Positions 1 to 6,347 of a stretch of 8,504 nucleotides of DNA are shown in pieces. Origin of the DNA: B8-G4 sp033720735 (GTDB lineage Bacteria; Bacteroidota; Bacteroidia; Chitinophagales; Saprospiraceae); the NCBI GenBank assembly GCA_033720735.1, contig JAWWBX010000191.1:1-8504 (forward strand). Reading direction: 5' to 3'. Every line of letters begins with the position of its first letter. Position 1 is the stretch's first letter. The position numbers and the translations under genes were made by a program. The notes under the pieces are model-generated. The model was not told the DNA's origin. It saw only the letters and a program-made list of their open reading frames with translations, and searched no databases.

Positions 1-2236
1 ACTGCATGTTGTCAGGGTACCCCGCAGCGAACACAAAGAACTGTCCGCGCTGGTCTTCCATCCGCTTGAGGATGGTCTGGATGACTTCGTTGCCATAATC
101 GGCGCCGTGCGGGCTCCCTGCCGTGAGGGCATACGCTTCGTCGATGAAGAGCACGCCACCCATGGCTTCATCGATCTTCTCGGCGGTCTTGATGGCGGTC
201 TGTCCGATATATCCGGCGACCAGACCCTGCCGGTCGGTTTCCACCATGTGGCCGCGCTCGAGGATGCCCAGCGCCTTGTAGATCTTGGTGAGGATGCGGG
301 CGACGGTGGTCTTCCCCGTGCCGGGATTGCCAATGAAGACCGTGTGCAGATAGAATTTGTTGAGCACGCTGCGGTCGGTCTCCCGGTAGAAGCGTACCAG
401 CGCCACCAATTCGTGGATCTGTTTTTTGATCTGCTCCATTCCGATGAGCGCGTCGAGCTCCTCGAGCGACTCGTTGAGCAGCTTGCGGTCGATCGGGATG
501 CGCGGCAGGTCGGGCAGTTGGGCCACGCCGATCTGCTCTACGTCCTTGAGGCCGATCAAGGAGAGGTCCTCGTGTGACAGGTCCTGCGGTTGCCCTCCTG
601 ACATGATGCGAAGGGCCAGGTTGATCTTGGCTTTCTCGATGAGGTCGAAGACGTATCGCGCGTTGCCAAAGGTCCGGTCACGGTTGCGGAAGGCCTCGGT
701 GATATGCTCGACAATGGCCGCCCGCGCCTCCGGTGTCATGGCCACCTCCTTCTCCAGTGCCGCATAGTCGGCGATCTCGGCCAGTTCCTGCGGCAGGTAG
801 TCATCGAACTCGTAGTACAGTTTGAAGCGGGATTTGAGGCCGGGGTTGCTGTCGAGGAAGTAGCGCATTTCGCGCGGGTACCCGGCTACGATCACGGCCA
901 GGTCGCCCGGCCCGTTCGACATTTCCTTGACCAGGATCTCGATCACCTCGCGACCAAAGTCCTTGCTGTCGTCGTTGGTCCGCGCCAGGCTGTACGCTTC
1001 ATCGATAAAGAGCACGCCACCGCGGGCTTTTTCAATGGCCTCCTTCACTTTCGGGGCCGTCTGCCCGATGTACTCACCCACCAGATCGACGCGGTCAACA
1101 TCGTGCACGTGCCCCTTCGACAAGAGCCCCATTTTCTTGTAGAGCTTGCCCATCATCCGGGCCACCGTGGTTTTGCCGGTCCCGGGATTGCCGATAAAGA
1201 CGGAATGGATGTTGATCTCCTCGCGCTCTTCGAAGCCCTTCTCTTTGCGCAGCTGCAGAAACTTGATATACTGCGCATGCTCCCGCACCTGCCGCTTGAT
1301 GTCCTTGAGGCCGATCAGTGCGTTGAGCTCGGCCATGACATCCTCGAAGCTCTGGTGCATCATATCGTCCTCATGCAGGAAGACCGGCGACTCCTGGTTG
1401 GGCAGCCTGACCGGCAGGATGCCTTCTTCAAACTCCTCACCCACCTCAAAGGAGATGCTGGCCAGCAAGCGGTCCATGAAGACCAGGTCGGCAGAGTAAC
1501 GGCCTTCGCGCCAGCTGCCCTTCACATTCGATCCCCAGCCGGCCGTCATCTTGACCAGGTCCTCCCCTTTCTTGACAGTCTGCAACCGGATCACCTGCCC
1601 CTTCAGCTCCCGCGCCTCGTTGTAAAACTTGGTAAACAGCTCGCATTGCCACTTCTCGCCGGCATTGAAGTTCTTCAGCACGATCTCCGCATAGATGTAG
1701 CGTGTTTCTTCGGAGTTGAAGACCTTGTAGTACGTGCGGTCATCTTCGCCGACATCATCATACTGCCCCTCGTACAACCGGAAGGACTGCAGCTCCACAT
1801 AGCGGCTGTGGCCCTCCTCGTCGGTAGCGGCGTGCTCGATATAGAAGTACTTGGTAGCGACCTTCTCGTTGTCGATGTAGGCCTCCCAGTAGTAGGTGCC
1901 CTTCTTCCAAAAGGCGCCTTCCTTCTTGTTGCCCCATCCCTCACGCACGTACACGACATGGTCGTTCTTCCGGACGGTGCGCCTGAACTGCAATGAGCAC
2001 AGTTCCTTGTTGCGACGCAGTGAAAAACACTTGAGGGTAATGCTGACCTCCCAGGTCTCCCGGTCAAACATCTTGTTGATGAACGACAATTCGGCGTAGA
2101 CGAAGGAGGTTTCGTAACGGTCATAGACCTGCCGGTACTTTTTCTTGTTGTCAGCGAGCCACTCGGTCGAACTGTAGATCTTCAGTTCCTTGAACCGATA
2201 CTTCTTGAAATCCGGATAGTTCTTGCTTTCAGCCAT
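1..2236 (-). CDS. Tandem CbxX/CfxQ-type AAA+ ATPase with duplicated N-terminal module (3' end cut by window edge)
   Basis: I read 745 codons from ATG at 2236 to the left edge with no stop, so the C-terminus is missing. Residues 16-134 and 147-267 are two copies of one module, probably beta-rich. Residues about 297-545 form a complete AAA+ domain: Walker A GNPGTGKT (349-356), pore-loop-like YIGQT (389-393), Walker B VLFIDEA (408-414), AGYP (451-454), arginine-finger segment NPGLKSRF (464-471) and lid motif FGNAR (523-527). A second domain starts near 587, with Walker A at 636-643, YIGQT at 676-680, Walker B at 695-701 and AGYP at 738-741; it is cut before its arginine finger. These motifs are those of the CbbX/SpoVK/EccA-like family, hexameric remodelling ATPases. 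There is no signal peptide or membrane segment, so it is probably cytosolic. The substrate is unknown. An in-frame ATG four codons upstream (2248) is an alternative start; no Shine-Dalgarno decides between them. ATPase class is near certain; function is not assignable. Confidence 0.93.
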   Translation of the reverse strand, partial: MAESKNYPDFKKYRFKELKIYSSTEWLADNKKKYRQVYDRYETSFVYAELSFINKMFDRETWEVSITLKCFSLRRNKELCSLQFRRTVRKNDHVVYVREGWGNKKEGAFWKKGTYYWEAYIDNEKVATKYFYIEHAATDEEGHSRYVELQSFRLYEGQYDDVGEDDRTYYKVFNSEETRYIYAEIVLKNFNAGEKWQCELFTKFYNEARELKGQVIRLQTVKKGEDLVKMTAGWGSNVKGSWREGRYSADLVFMDRLLASISFEVGEEFEEGILPVRLPNQESPVFLHEDDMMHQSFEDVMAELNALIGLKDIKRQVREHAQYIKFLQLRKEKGFEEREEINIHSVFIGNPGTGKTTVARMMGKLYKKMGLLSKGHVHDVDRVDLVGEYIGQTAPKVKEAIEKARGGVLFIDEAYSLARTNDDSKDFGREVIEILVKEMSNGPGDLAVIVAGYPREMRYFLDSNPGLKSRFKLYYEFDDYLPQELAEIADYAALEKEVAMTPEARAAIVEHITEAFRNRDRTFGNARYVFDLIEKAKINLALRIMSGGQPQDLSHEDLSLIGLKDVEQIGVAQLPDLPRIPIDRKLLNESLEELDALIGMEQIKKQIHELVALVRFYRETDRSVLNKFYLHTVFIGNPGTGKTTVARILTKIYKALGILERGHMVETDRQGLVAGYIGQTAIKTAEKIDEAMGGVLFIDEAYALTAGSPHGADYGNEVIQTILKRMEDQRGQFFVFAAGYPDNMQ
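2..1339 (-). repeat. Tandem duplication of the CbxX-type AAA+ core
   Basis: Domain 1 (from about residue 300) and domain 2 (from about residue 587) carry the same motifs. Walker A, YIGQT, Walker B and AGYP are each offset by exactly 287 residues, so the two cores align without gaps across this stretch. Both keep intact Walker A lysine and Walker B DE, so both appear able to bind and hydrolyse ATP. Matching lead-in helices are (E)LNALIGLKDIKRQV and (E)LDALIGMEQIKKQI. Confidence 0.88.
1436..2191 (-). repeat. Protein-level tandem duplication in the N-terminal half of the AAA+ protein
   Basis: Two copies, residues about 16-134 and 147-267, align along their whole length. FVYAEL (45-50) matches YIYAEI (180-185). 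The following W-x-(V/C)-x-(I/L) strand matches, as do GWGNKKEG (100-107) and GWGSNVKG (233-240), and the K-x-G-(T/R)-Y segment after each. Offsets are 133-135 residues. Identity is modest, so the duplication is old. Each copy looks like alternating strands rich in Y, W, F and charged residues, which suggests a beta-sandwich binding module. I do not recognise the domain family. Confidence 0.8.
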
Positions 2237-2280
2237 GAGGCAGGACATGTCCCATTCGACCTTCAATATAAATGATTCTC

Positions 2281-2289
2281 CAAAACGTA
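2281..2289 (-). promoter_or_regulatory. Possible -7 element for the AAA+ gene
   Basis: Minus-strand TACGTTTTG matches the Bacteroidota -7 consensus TAnnTTTG at all but the last position and lies about 45 nt upstream of the ATG at 2236. No convincing TTTG -33 element is seen. It sits in the 90-bp gap after mutS, where no terminator hairpin is visible, so the gene could also be transcribed by read-through from mutS. Confidence 0.22.
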
Positions 2290-2326
2290 GGTCGATGCAG
2301 TTGTTAACGATCGCGGTAAAAGGAAG

Positions 2327-4972
2327 TTACGCGTCTTCCTCAAGGATCTTTTTCATTTCGAGCAGCTTCATCATGCACTCGATCGGTGTCATGCGGTTGA
2401 CATCCACGTCCAGCAGCAGTTCTTTGAGCTTACCGGCCGAAGGGTCCACGTGTTCGAAAATGCTGAGTTGCACCCGGTCCGGCGGCGGGATGCTGACAGC
2501 AGCCCGGGATCCGTCCTCATCACCGATCGCTTTGGCTTCAAGTTGGGCCAGGATAGCCTGCGCACGGGTGATGATCGCCCGCGGCATGCCGGCCATGCGC
2601 GCTACATGGATCCCGAAGGAATGTTCGGTCCCGCCCTCGACCAGCTTGCGCAGAAAGATCACCTTGTTGCCCACCTCGCGCGTCGAAATATGGAAGTTGC
2701 GGATGCGGTCGTGACTGTTGGCAAGGGCATTCAGCTCATGGTAATGCGTGGCGAAGAGGGTTTTGGGCCGGCCAAAGGGATTGTCGTGCAGGTACTCAGC
2801 CACCGACCAGGCGATCGAGATGCCGTCGTAGGTACTGGTGCCCCGCCCGATCTCATCCATCAGGATCAGGCTGCGGGAAGAGATGTTGTTCATGATGCTG
2901 GCCGTCTCATTCATCTCGACCATAAAGGTGGACTCACCCGACGAAATATTGTCGGAAGCACCCACCCGCGTAAACAACTTGTCGAGCAGGCCGATCCTGG
3001 CTGAGCTGGCGGGCACATACGACCCCATTTGCGCCATGATGGCGATCAGCGCAGTCTGTCGCAGCAGGGCCGATTTACCGGACATATTCGGCCCGGTGAT
3101 CATCAGGATCTGCTGCCCATCTGAATCGAGAAGCACGTCGTTAGGCACGTATGATTCGCCGAGCGGCAACTGGCGCTCAATCACGGGGTGACGTCCCGAC
3201 CGGATGTCGATCACAAACGATTCGTTGACCTCAGGACGCCGGTACCCGAACCTTGCAGCATTGCCGGCCAGCGCGATCAGGCAGTCGACCTGGGCGATGA
3301 GATGCGCATTGTGCTGGACCGGCGGAATGAAGCCGCTGGCTGTCTCCAGCAGTTCCCGATACAGGCGTTCTTCGATCACCGCCATCTTTTCCTCGGCCCC
3401 GAGGATCTTCTGCTCGAGCTTCTTGAGTTCTTCGGTGATATAGCGTTCGGCATTGGTGAGGGTCTGCTTCCGGATCCAGTTGTCCGGGACCAGCCCCTGG
3501 TCCTTGTATTTGTTGGTGACTTCCAGATAGTATCCAAAGACGTTGTTGAAGCCGATCTTGAGGCTGGCGATGCCGGTGCGTTCCGCTTCCGACTGCTGGA
3601 TCTGCAGCAGGAGTTCCTTGCTGTTGCGCACAGTGTGGCGCAGGTCATCCAGCTCTTCATCATAGCCCTCCTTGATCACGTTGCCTTTGTTGAGTTGCAC
3701 CGGTGCTTCTTCGTGGATCGCCCGTGCGATCTGATCACTCAGTTCTGTGCACGGGTTAAGCATACTGGCGATCTTCTCCAGTTGTTCCTGACCTGAGCGC
3801 CCCAGCACGTCGATCACCGGCTGGATGGCGGTGAGTGCCCGGTGCATCTGCAACATCTCGCGCGGATTGGCCTTGCCCATGGCGATCTTGGAGATGAGCC
3901 GTTCGAGGTCGCCGATCACCCGGATCTGCGCCAGCACTTGTTCGCGCTCCGTATCATGTCCCAGCCAGTAGCTGACCATCTCCAGGCGTCCCTCGATCTG
4001 GTGGATGGAGCGCAGCGGCAGCAACAGCCACTTGCGCACGAGCCGCGAGCCCATGGGTGAGGCGGTGGTGTCGATGACATCGATGAGCGCTTTGCCCGTC
4101 GGAAAGGCCGGATGCAGCAGCTCCAGATTGCGGATGGTAAAGCGATCCATCCACAAGTATTCTTCCGAGTGCAGCCGGTTGATCGTGCGCAGGTGTTTCA
4201 GCCCCTGGTGCTGTGTGTCGGCCAGGTATTGCAGGCAGGCCCCGGCCGCCGTTTGCCCGGCCTCCAGGTCTTCGATACCGAAACCCTTGAGCGATTGGAC
4301 CTTAAAGTACTCCAGGAGTTTTTCGCGCCCGTACTCCGGGGTGAAGACCCATTCATCGAGGGTAAACGAGTAGTACGCATCGCCGAAGCGCCGTTCGAAG
4401 GCATCCCGGTGCGCCTTGGCGAAGATGACCTCGGCCGGCTGGAAGCTCTGGAAGAGTTTCTCGATCGCCTCGCCATTGCCTTCGCTCACGTAGAACTCTC
4501 CTGTCGAGATATCTAGCAGCGCCACCCCGAAATGGTCGCGCGGCGCAAAGTGCAGTGCGGCCAGGAAGTTGTTTTTGCGGTGGTCGAGCAGTTTCTCGTC
4601 CATGGCGATACCTGGCGTCACCATTTCGGTCACACCCCGCTTGACGATCTTTTTCTCTTTGGAGGGCTTTTCCAGCTGCTCGCAGATGGCCACCCGGTAG
4701 CCGGCCTGCACAATCTTGGGCAGATAGAGGTCGAGCGCGTGATGCGGAAATCCGGCCAGCGCGATGTCGCTGCCGCCATTGTTGCGGCTGGTAAGCACGA
4801 TGCCCAGGATCTCGGAAGCTTTGACGGCGTCCTCGCCGAAGGTCTCGTAGAAGTCACCCACCCGGAAGAGCAGGATCGCGTCCGGGTGCTGGGACTTGAT
4901 CCTGAAGTACTGCTTCATGAGTGGGGTGATCTTGCCACTCCCGCTCGTTTTCGGTGCTGTTTTTTTACTCAA
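2327..4972 (-). CDS. mutS: DNA mismatch repair protein MutS
   Basis: This 881-residue protein is full length for MutS1. It recognises base mismatches and small loops, and as an ATP-driven sliding clamp recruits MutL. The N-terminal mismatch-binding domain has the Phe-x-Glu motif (F41-Y42-E43 in GDFYETF). The connector, lever and clamp regions follow. The ATPase domain has Walker A GPNMSGKS (627-634), a signature loop around SSGEST (677-682), Walker B/D-loop MDEIGRGTST (705-714) and ATHYHEL (741-747). A beta-clamp-binding QLSIF lies at 835-839, followed by the usual C-terminal helical tail. There is no Smr domain, which excludes MutS2. The start is TTG. An in-frame TGA lies five codons upstream (4985-4987), and the next ATG (4918, residue 19) would begin within conserved TPLMKQY (16-22). 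The TTG start is therefore favoured. It diverges from the TerB-like gene and is followed by the AAA+ gene on the same strand. Confidence 0.97.
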   Translation of the reverse strand: MSKKTAPKTSGSGKITPLMKQYFRIKSQHPDAILLFRVGDFYETFGEDAVKASEILGIVLTSRNNGGSDIALAGFPHHALDLYLPKIVQAGYRVAICEQLEKPSKEKKIVKRGVTEMVTPGIAMDEKLLDHRKNNFLAALHFAPRDHFGVALLDISTGEFYVSEGNGEAIEKLFQSFQPAEVIFAKAHRDAFERRFGDAYYSFTLDEWVFTPEYGREKLLEYFKVQSLKGFGIEDLEAGQTAAGACLQYLADTQHQGLKHLRTINRLHSEEYLWMDRFTIRNLELLHPAFPTGKALIDVIDTTASPMGSRLVRKWLLLPLRSIHQIEGRLEMVSYWLGHDTEREQVLAQIRVIGDLERLISKIAMGKANPREMLQMHRALTAIQPVIDVLGRSGQEQLEKIASMLNPCTELSDQIARAIHEEAPVQLNKGNVIKEGYDEELDDLRHTVRNSKELLLQIQQSEAERTGIASLKIGFNNVFGYYLEVTNKYKDQGLVPDNWIRKQTLTNAERYITEELKKLEQKILGAEEKMAVIEERLYRELLETASGFIPPVQHNAHLIAQVDCLIALAGNAARFGYRRPEVNESFVIDIRSGRHPVIERQLPLGESYVPNDVLLDSDGQQILMITGPNMSGKSALLRQTALIAIMAQMGSYVPASSARIGLLDKLFTRVGASDNISSGESTFMVEMNETASIMNNISSRSLILMDEIGRGTSTYDGISIAWSVAEYLHDNPFGRPKTLFATHYHELNALANSHDRIRNFHISTREVGNKVIFLRKLVEGGTEHSFGIHVARMAGMPRAIITRAQAILAQLEAKAIGDEDGSRAAVSIPPPDRVQLSIFEHVDPSAGKLKELLLDVDVNRMTPIECMMKLLEMKKILEEDA

Positions 4973-4996
4973 CCGGCTTGCTTCTCAGATGGGCTC

Positions 4997-5004
4997 CAAA
5001 GATA
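4997..5004 (-). promoter_or_regulatory. mutS promoter -7 element
   Basis: Minus-strand TATCTTTG is a perfect TAnnTTTG match. Transcription would start near 4990, leaving a leader of about 18 nt before the TTG at 4972. The -33 region is AT-rich but has no clear TTTG at the usual 19-21 nt spacing. The position supports the TTG start and a short leader. Confidence 0.6.
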
Positions 5005-5070
5005 AACGCATCGCGTAAAATATATGAACCAGTACGATGTGTAATGATGTTGTAATAGATAGAAATAGCA

Positions 5071-5100
5071 TTTGTATGTTACACGAATTTTCTGATCTTG
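5071..5100 (+). promoter_or_regulatory. Possible promoter of the TerB-like gene
   Basis: TTTG at 5071-5074 is followed 18 nt later by TGATCTTG (5093-5100), which matches four of the six fixed positions of TAnnTTTG. This would place the transcript start near 5106 and give a leader of about 15 nt before ATG 5121. The surrounding 5010-5095 is clearly more AT-rich than the flanking genes and looks non-coding. The match is weak. Confidence 0.25.
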
Positions 5101-5120
5101 CGCGCCAAACAAAGCAAAGT

Positions 5121-5603
5121 ATGGATCCCATTTTTGAGAAGCTGAGCCCGACAGAATACCAGTCGCTGAAAGAGGCGATCCCGCTGATCACCATCCTGAT
5201 AGCGGGTGCCGACGGGAACATCGATGAAAAGGAAACGAATTGGGCCCAAAAGGTCACCAATATCCGAGCATATTCCACCCCGGAGCATTACCAGAGCTAC
5301 TATGAAGAGGTCGGCGACACGTTTGCCGAGCGCTTGTCCGCTTTGATCTCGGAGCTGCCTGCGGATGTGCAGGAGCGGTCGCAAGCGGTCTCCGATCGCC
5401 TGGCGGAGCTCAATACCATTCTTGAGAAGCTCTCTCCCAAGGTTGCTGCGGCGATGTATAAGGAGTTTCGCACGTTTGCCAATCACGTAGCGCGTGCGTC
5501 CGGCGGCTTTCTCAAATTCTGGTCGATCAGCGCGGCCGAGAAGAAGTGGGTGAGCCTGCCCATGCTGCGCAAGTTTGAGTGGGATGAGGAAGAAGAGGAA
5601 TAG
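5121..5603 (+). CDS. TerB-like small acidic protein
   Basis: From ATG 5121 this is a 160-residue, mostly helical, soluble protein without signal peptide or membrane segments. The segment ILIAGADGNIDEKE (25-38) resembles the TerB/TerB-like helical fold, in which an acidic A-D-G-x-(I/V)-x-x-x-E motif may bind metal. A second conserved-looking stretch is ASGGFLKFWSISAAEKKW (126-143), and the tail ends in six acidic residues after a tryptophan. Similar small proteins are common in Bacteroidota, but their role is unknown; TerB-like does not imply tellurite resistance here, as no other ter gene is present. The frame stays open up to ATG 5037 and ATG 5076. I prefer 5121 because the upstream codons are AT-rich, look like promoter DNA and encode no family-like sequence, while an A-rich stretch precedes 5121. 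Confidence 0.72.
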   Translation: MDPIFEKLSPTEYQSLKEAIPLITILIAGADGNIDEKETNWAQKVTNIRAYSTPEHYQSYYEEVGDTFAERLSALISELPADVQERSQAVSDRLAELNTILEKLSPKVAAAMYKEFRTFANHVARASGGFLKFWSISAAEKKWVSLPMLRKFEWDEEEEE

Positions 5604-5613
5604 TACAGCGCAG

Positions 5614-5635
5614 GACCAGCCCGCGCGGGCTGGTC
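5614..5635. terminator. Perfect 22-nt palindrome between convergent genes, likely bidirectional terminator
   Basis: GACCAGCCCGC is followed directly by its exact reverse complement GCGGGCTGGTC. As RNA it would form a strong GC-rich stem with a small central loop on either strand. It lies 10 nt after the TerB-like stop and 28 nt after the kbp stop (5664). Neither side has a U-tract, so it is not a canonical intrinsic terminator; it may act as a U-less terminator or protect 3' ends. Confidence 0.6.
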
Positions 5636-5663
5636 ACTTCGATCTGATGATAGACTTGCGAAA

Positions 5664-6143
5664 TCAGGTCAGCGGAGGGATCCGCAACACCTGGCCGGGA
5701 TAGATCTGATCCGGATGCTTGAGCATCGGCTTGTTCGCTTCAAAGATCACGGGATACTTCATCGCGTCGCCGTAGTACTCCTTGGCGATCTTCGAGAGCG
5801 TGTCTCCTGATTTCACCTCATAAAACTTGGCTTCGGGGGCTGGTGCGACAACAGAAATGCGGTCATCGACGGCTGCAATCCCCTCCACATTACCCAGGGC
5901 CAATACGGCTTTTTCCTTTTCGGCCTGGGATTCTGCCTGCCCGTAGACGATCACAGTATCGTCGTGGAGCTCCAGCGAGAGGTTGTCAATGCGTAGTCCC
6001 AGATCGTCGATCACGCCGGTGAGCAGGCGAATCCGCTCGGCATTGAGTTCACGTGCCACGCGTTCGGCTTCCTTGCGCTTTTCCTCCTCCGACTTACCAA
6101 ACAAATTGGTGCCTGCTTTCTTGAGGAATGAAAATAATCCCAT
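5664..6143 (-). CDS. kbp: BON-LysM protein, Kbp/YgaU family (potassium-binding protein homologue)
   Basis: The 159-residue protein matches the length and architecture of Escherichia coli Kbp (YgaU, formerly LysM), a cytoplasmic potassium-binding protein needed for growth at high potassium. The N-terminus MGLFSFLKKAG resembles the family start. A charged helix (about 18-38) precedes a BON domain (about 40-100) that includes GNVEGIAAVDDRI (84-96). A LysM domain (about 106-157) contains FYEVKSGDTLSKIAKEYYGD, then FEANKPMLKHPDQIYPGQVLRIP. There is no signal peptide, which agrees with a cytosolic role rather than peptidoglycan binding. The start ATG at 6143 fits the family N-terminus; an overlapping ATG at 6148 is out of frame. 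It converges with the TerB-like gene and diverges from secDF. Family assignment is strong; potassium binding is inferred from E. coli. Confidence 0.92.
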   Translation of the reverse strand: MGLFSFLKKAGTNLFGKSEEEKRKEAERVARELNAERIRLLTGVIDDLGLRIDNLSLELHDDTVIVYGQAESQAEKEKAVLALGNVEGIAAVDDRISVVAPAPEAKFYEVKSGDTLSKIAKEYYGDAMKYPVIFEANKPMLKHPDQIYPGQVLRIPPLT

Positions 6144-6213
6144 GTCATGAAGGTTTATAAGATGAAAGAATGTGGTATTCGGGGGGACATCGCGACAACG
6201 CCGCTTCGTCGCT

Positions 6214-6230
6214 CAAACTTACCAAAAATA
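6214..6230 (-). promoter_or_regulatory. Two adjacent candidate -7 elements for kbp
   Basis: On the minus strand TATTTTTG (6230-6223) and TAAGTTTG (6221-6214) both match TAnnTTTG perfectly and are separated by one base. Either would give a leader of about 60-75 nt before ATG 6143. No -33 TTTG is obvious. The leader would contain an imperfect short hairpin, with GCGAC (6192-6196) pairing with GTCGC (6208-6212). Confidence 0.45.
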
Positions 6231-6300
6231 TGACGCTGCCCGGGGCATTTGTCACAGAATGAGATGGCAAATATTAAGACAATGAGTAACGTAAAACCAG

Positions 6301-6308
6301 TATATTTG
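6301..6308 (+). promoter_or_regulatory. secDF promoter -7 element
   Basis: TATATTTG is a perfect TAnnTTTG match followed by CG. Transcription would start near 6314, giving a leader of about 33 nt. The -33 region has no clear TTTG. It is the only perfect match I found on the plus strand of this intergenic region. Confidence 0.58.
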
Positions 6309-6347
6309 CGCAGTTTTTTCCAAACCGGTCGAAAATCACATCCATAG

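Noticed and set aside
107..577. 156-codon open frame on the plus strand near the left edge
   Set aside because: It is the complement of the second AAA+ domain, including its Walker A and B codons, so it is a shadow.
704..1996. 430-codon open frame on the plus strand
   Set aside because: It lies wholly antisense to the AAA+ gene, whose minus-strand frame carries intact ATPase motifs. The plus-strand protein is composition-driven (rich in L, V, H, D) and shows no recognisable domain.
3188..3796. 202-codon open frame on the plus strand
   Set aside because: It is antisense to the lever/clamp region of mutS, a complete and well conserved gene; high GC content keeps the opposite strand open.
5037..5120. 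28-residue N-terminal extension of the TerB-like protein from ATG 5037
   Set aside because: The stretch is AT-rich, resembles promoter DNA and encodes nothing family-like. ATG 5121 fits better, although 5076 cannot be excluded.
6192..6212. Short hairpin in the predicted kbp leader
   Set aside because: The stem is only five base pairs with mismatches beyond it. It could arise by chance in GC-rich sequence, so it is not called as a riboswitch or regulatory RNA.
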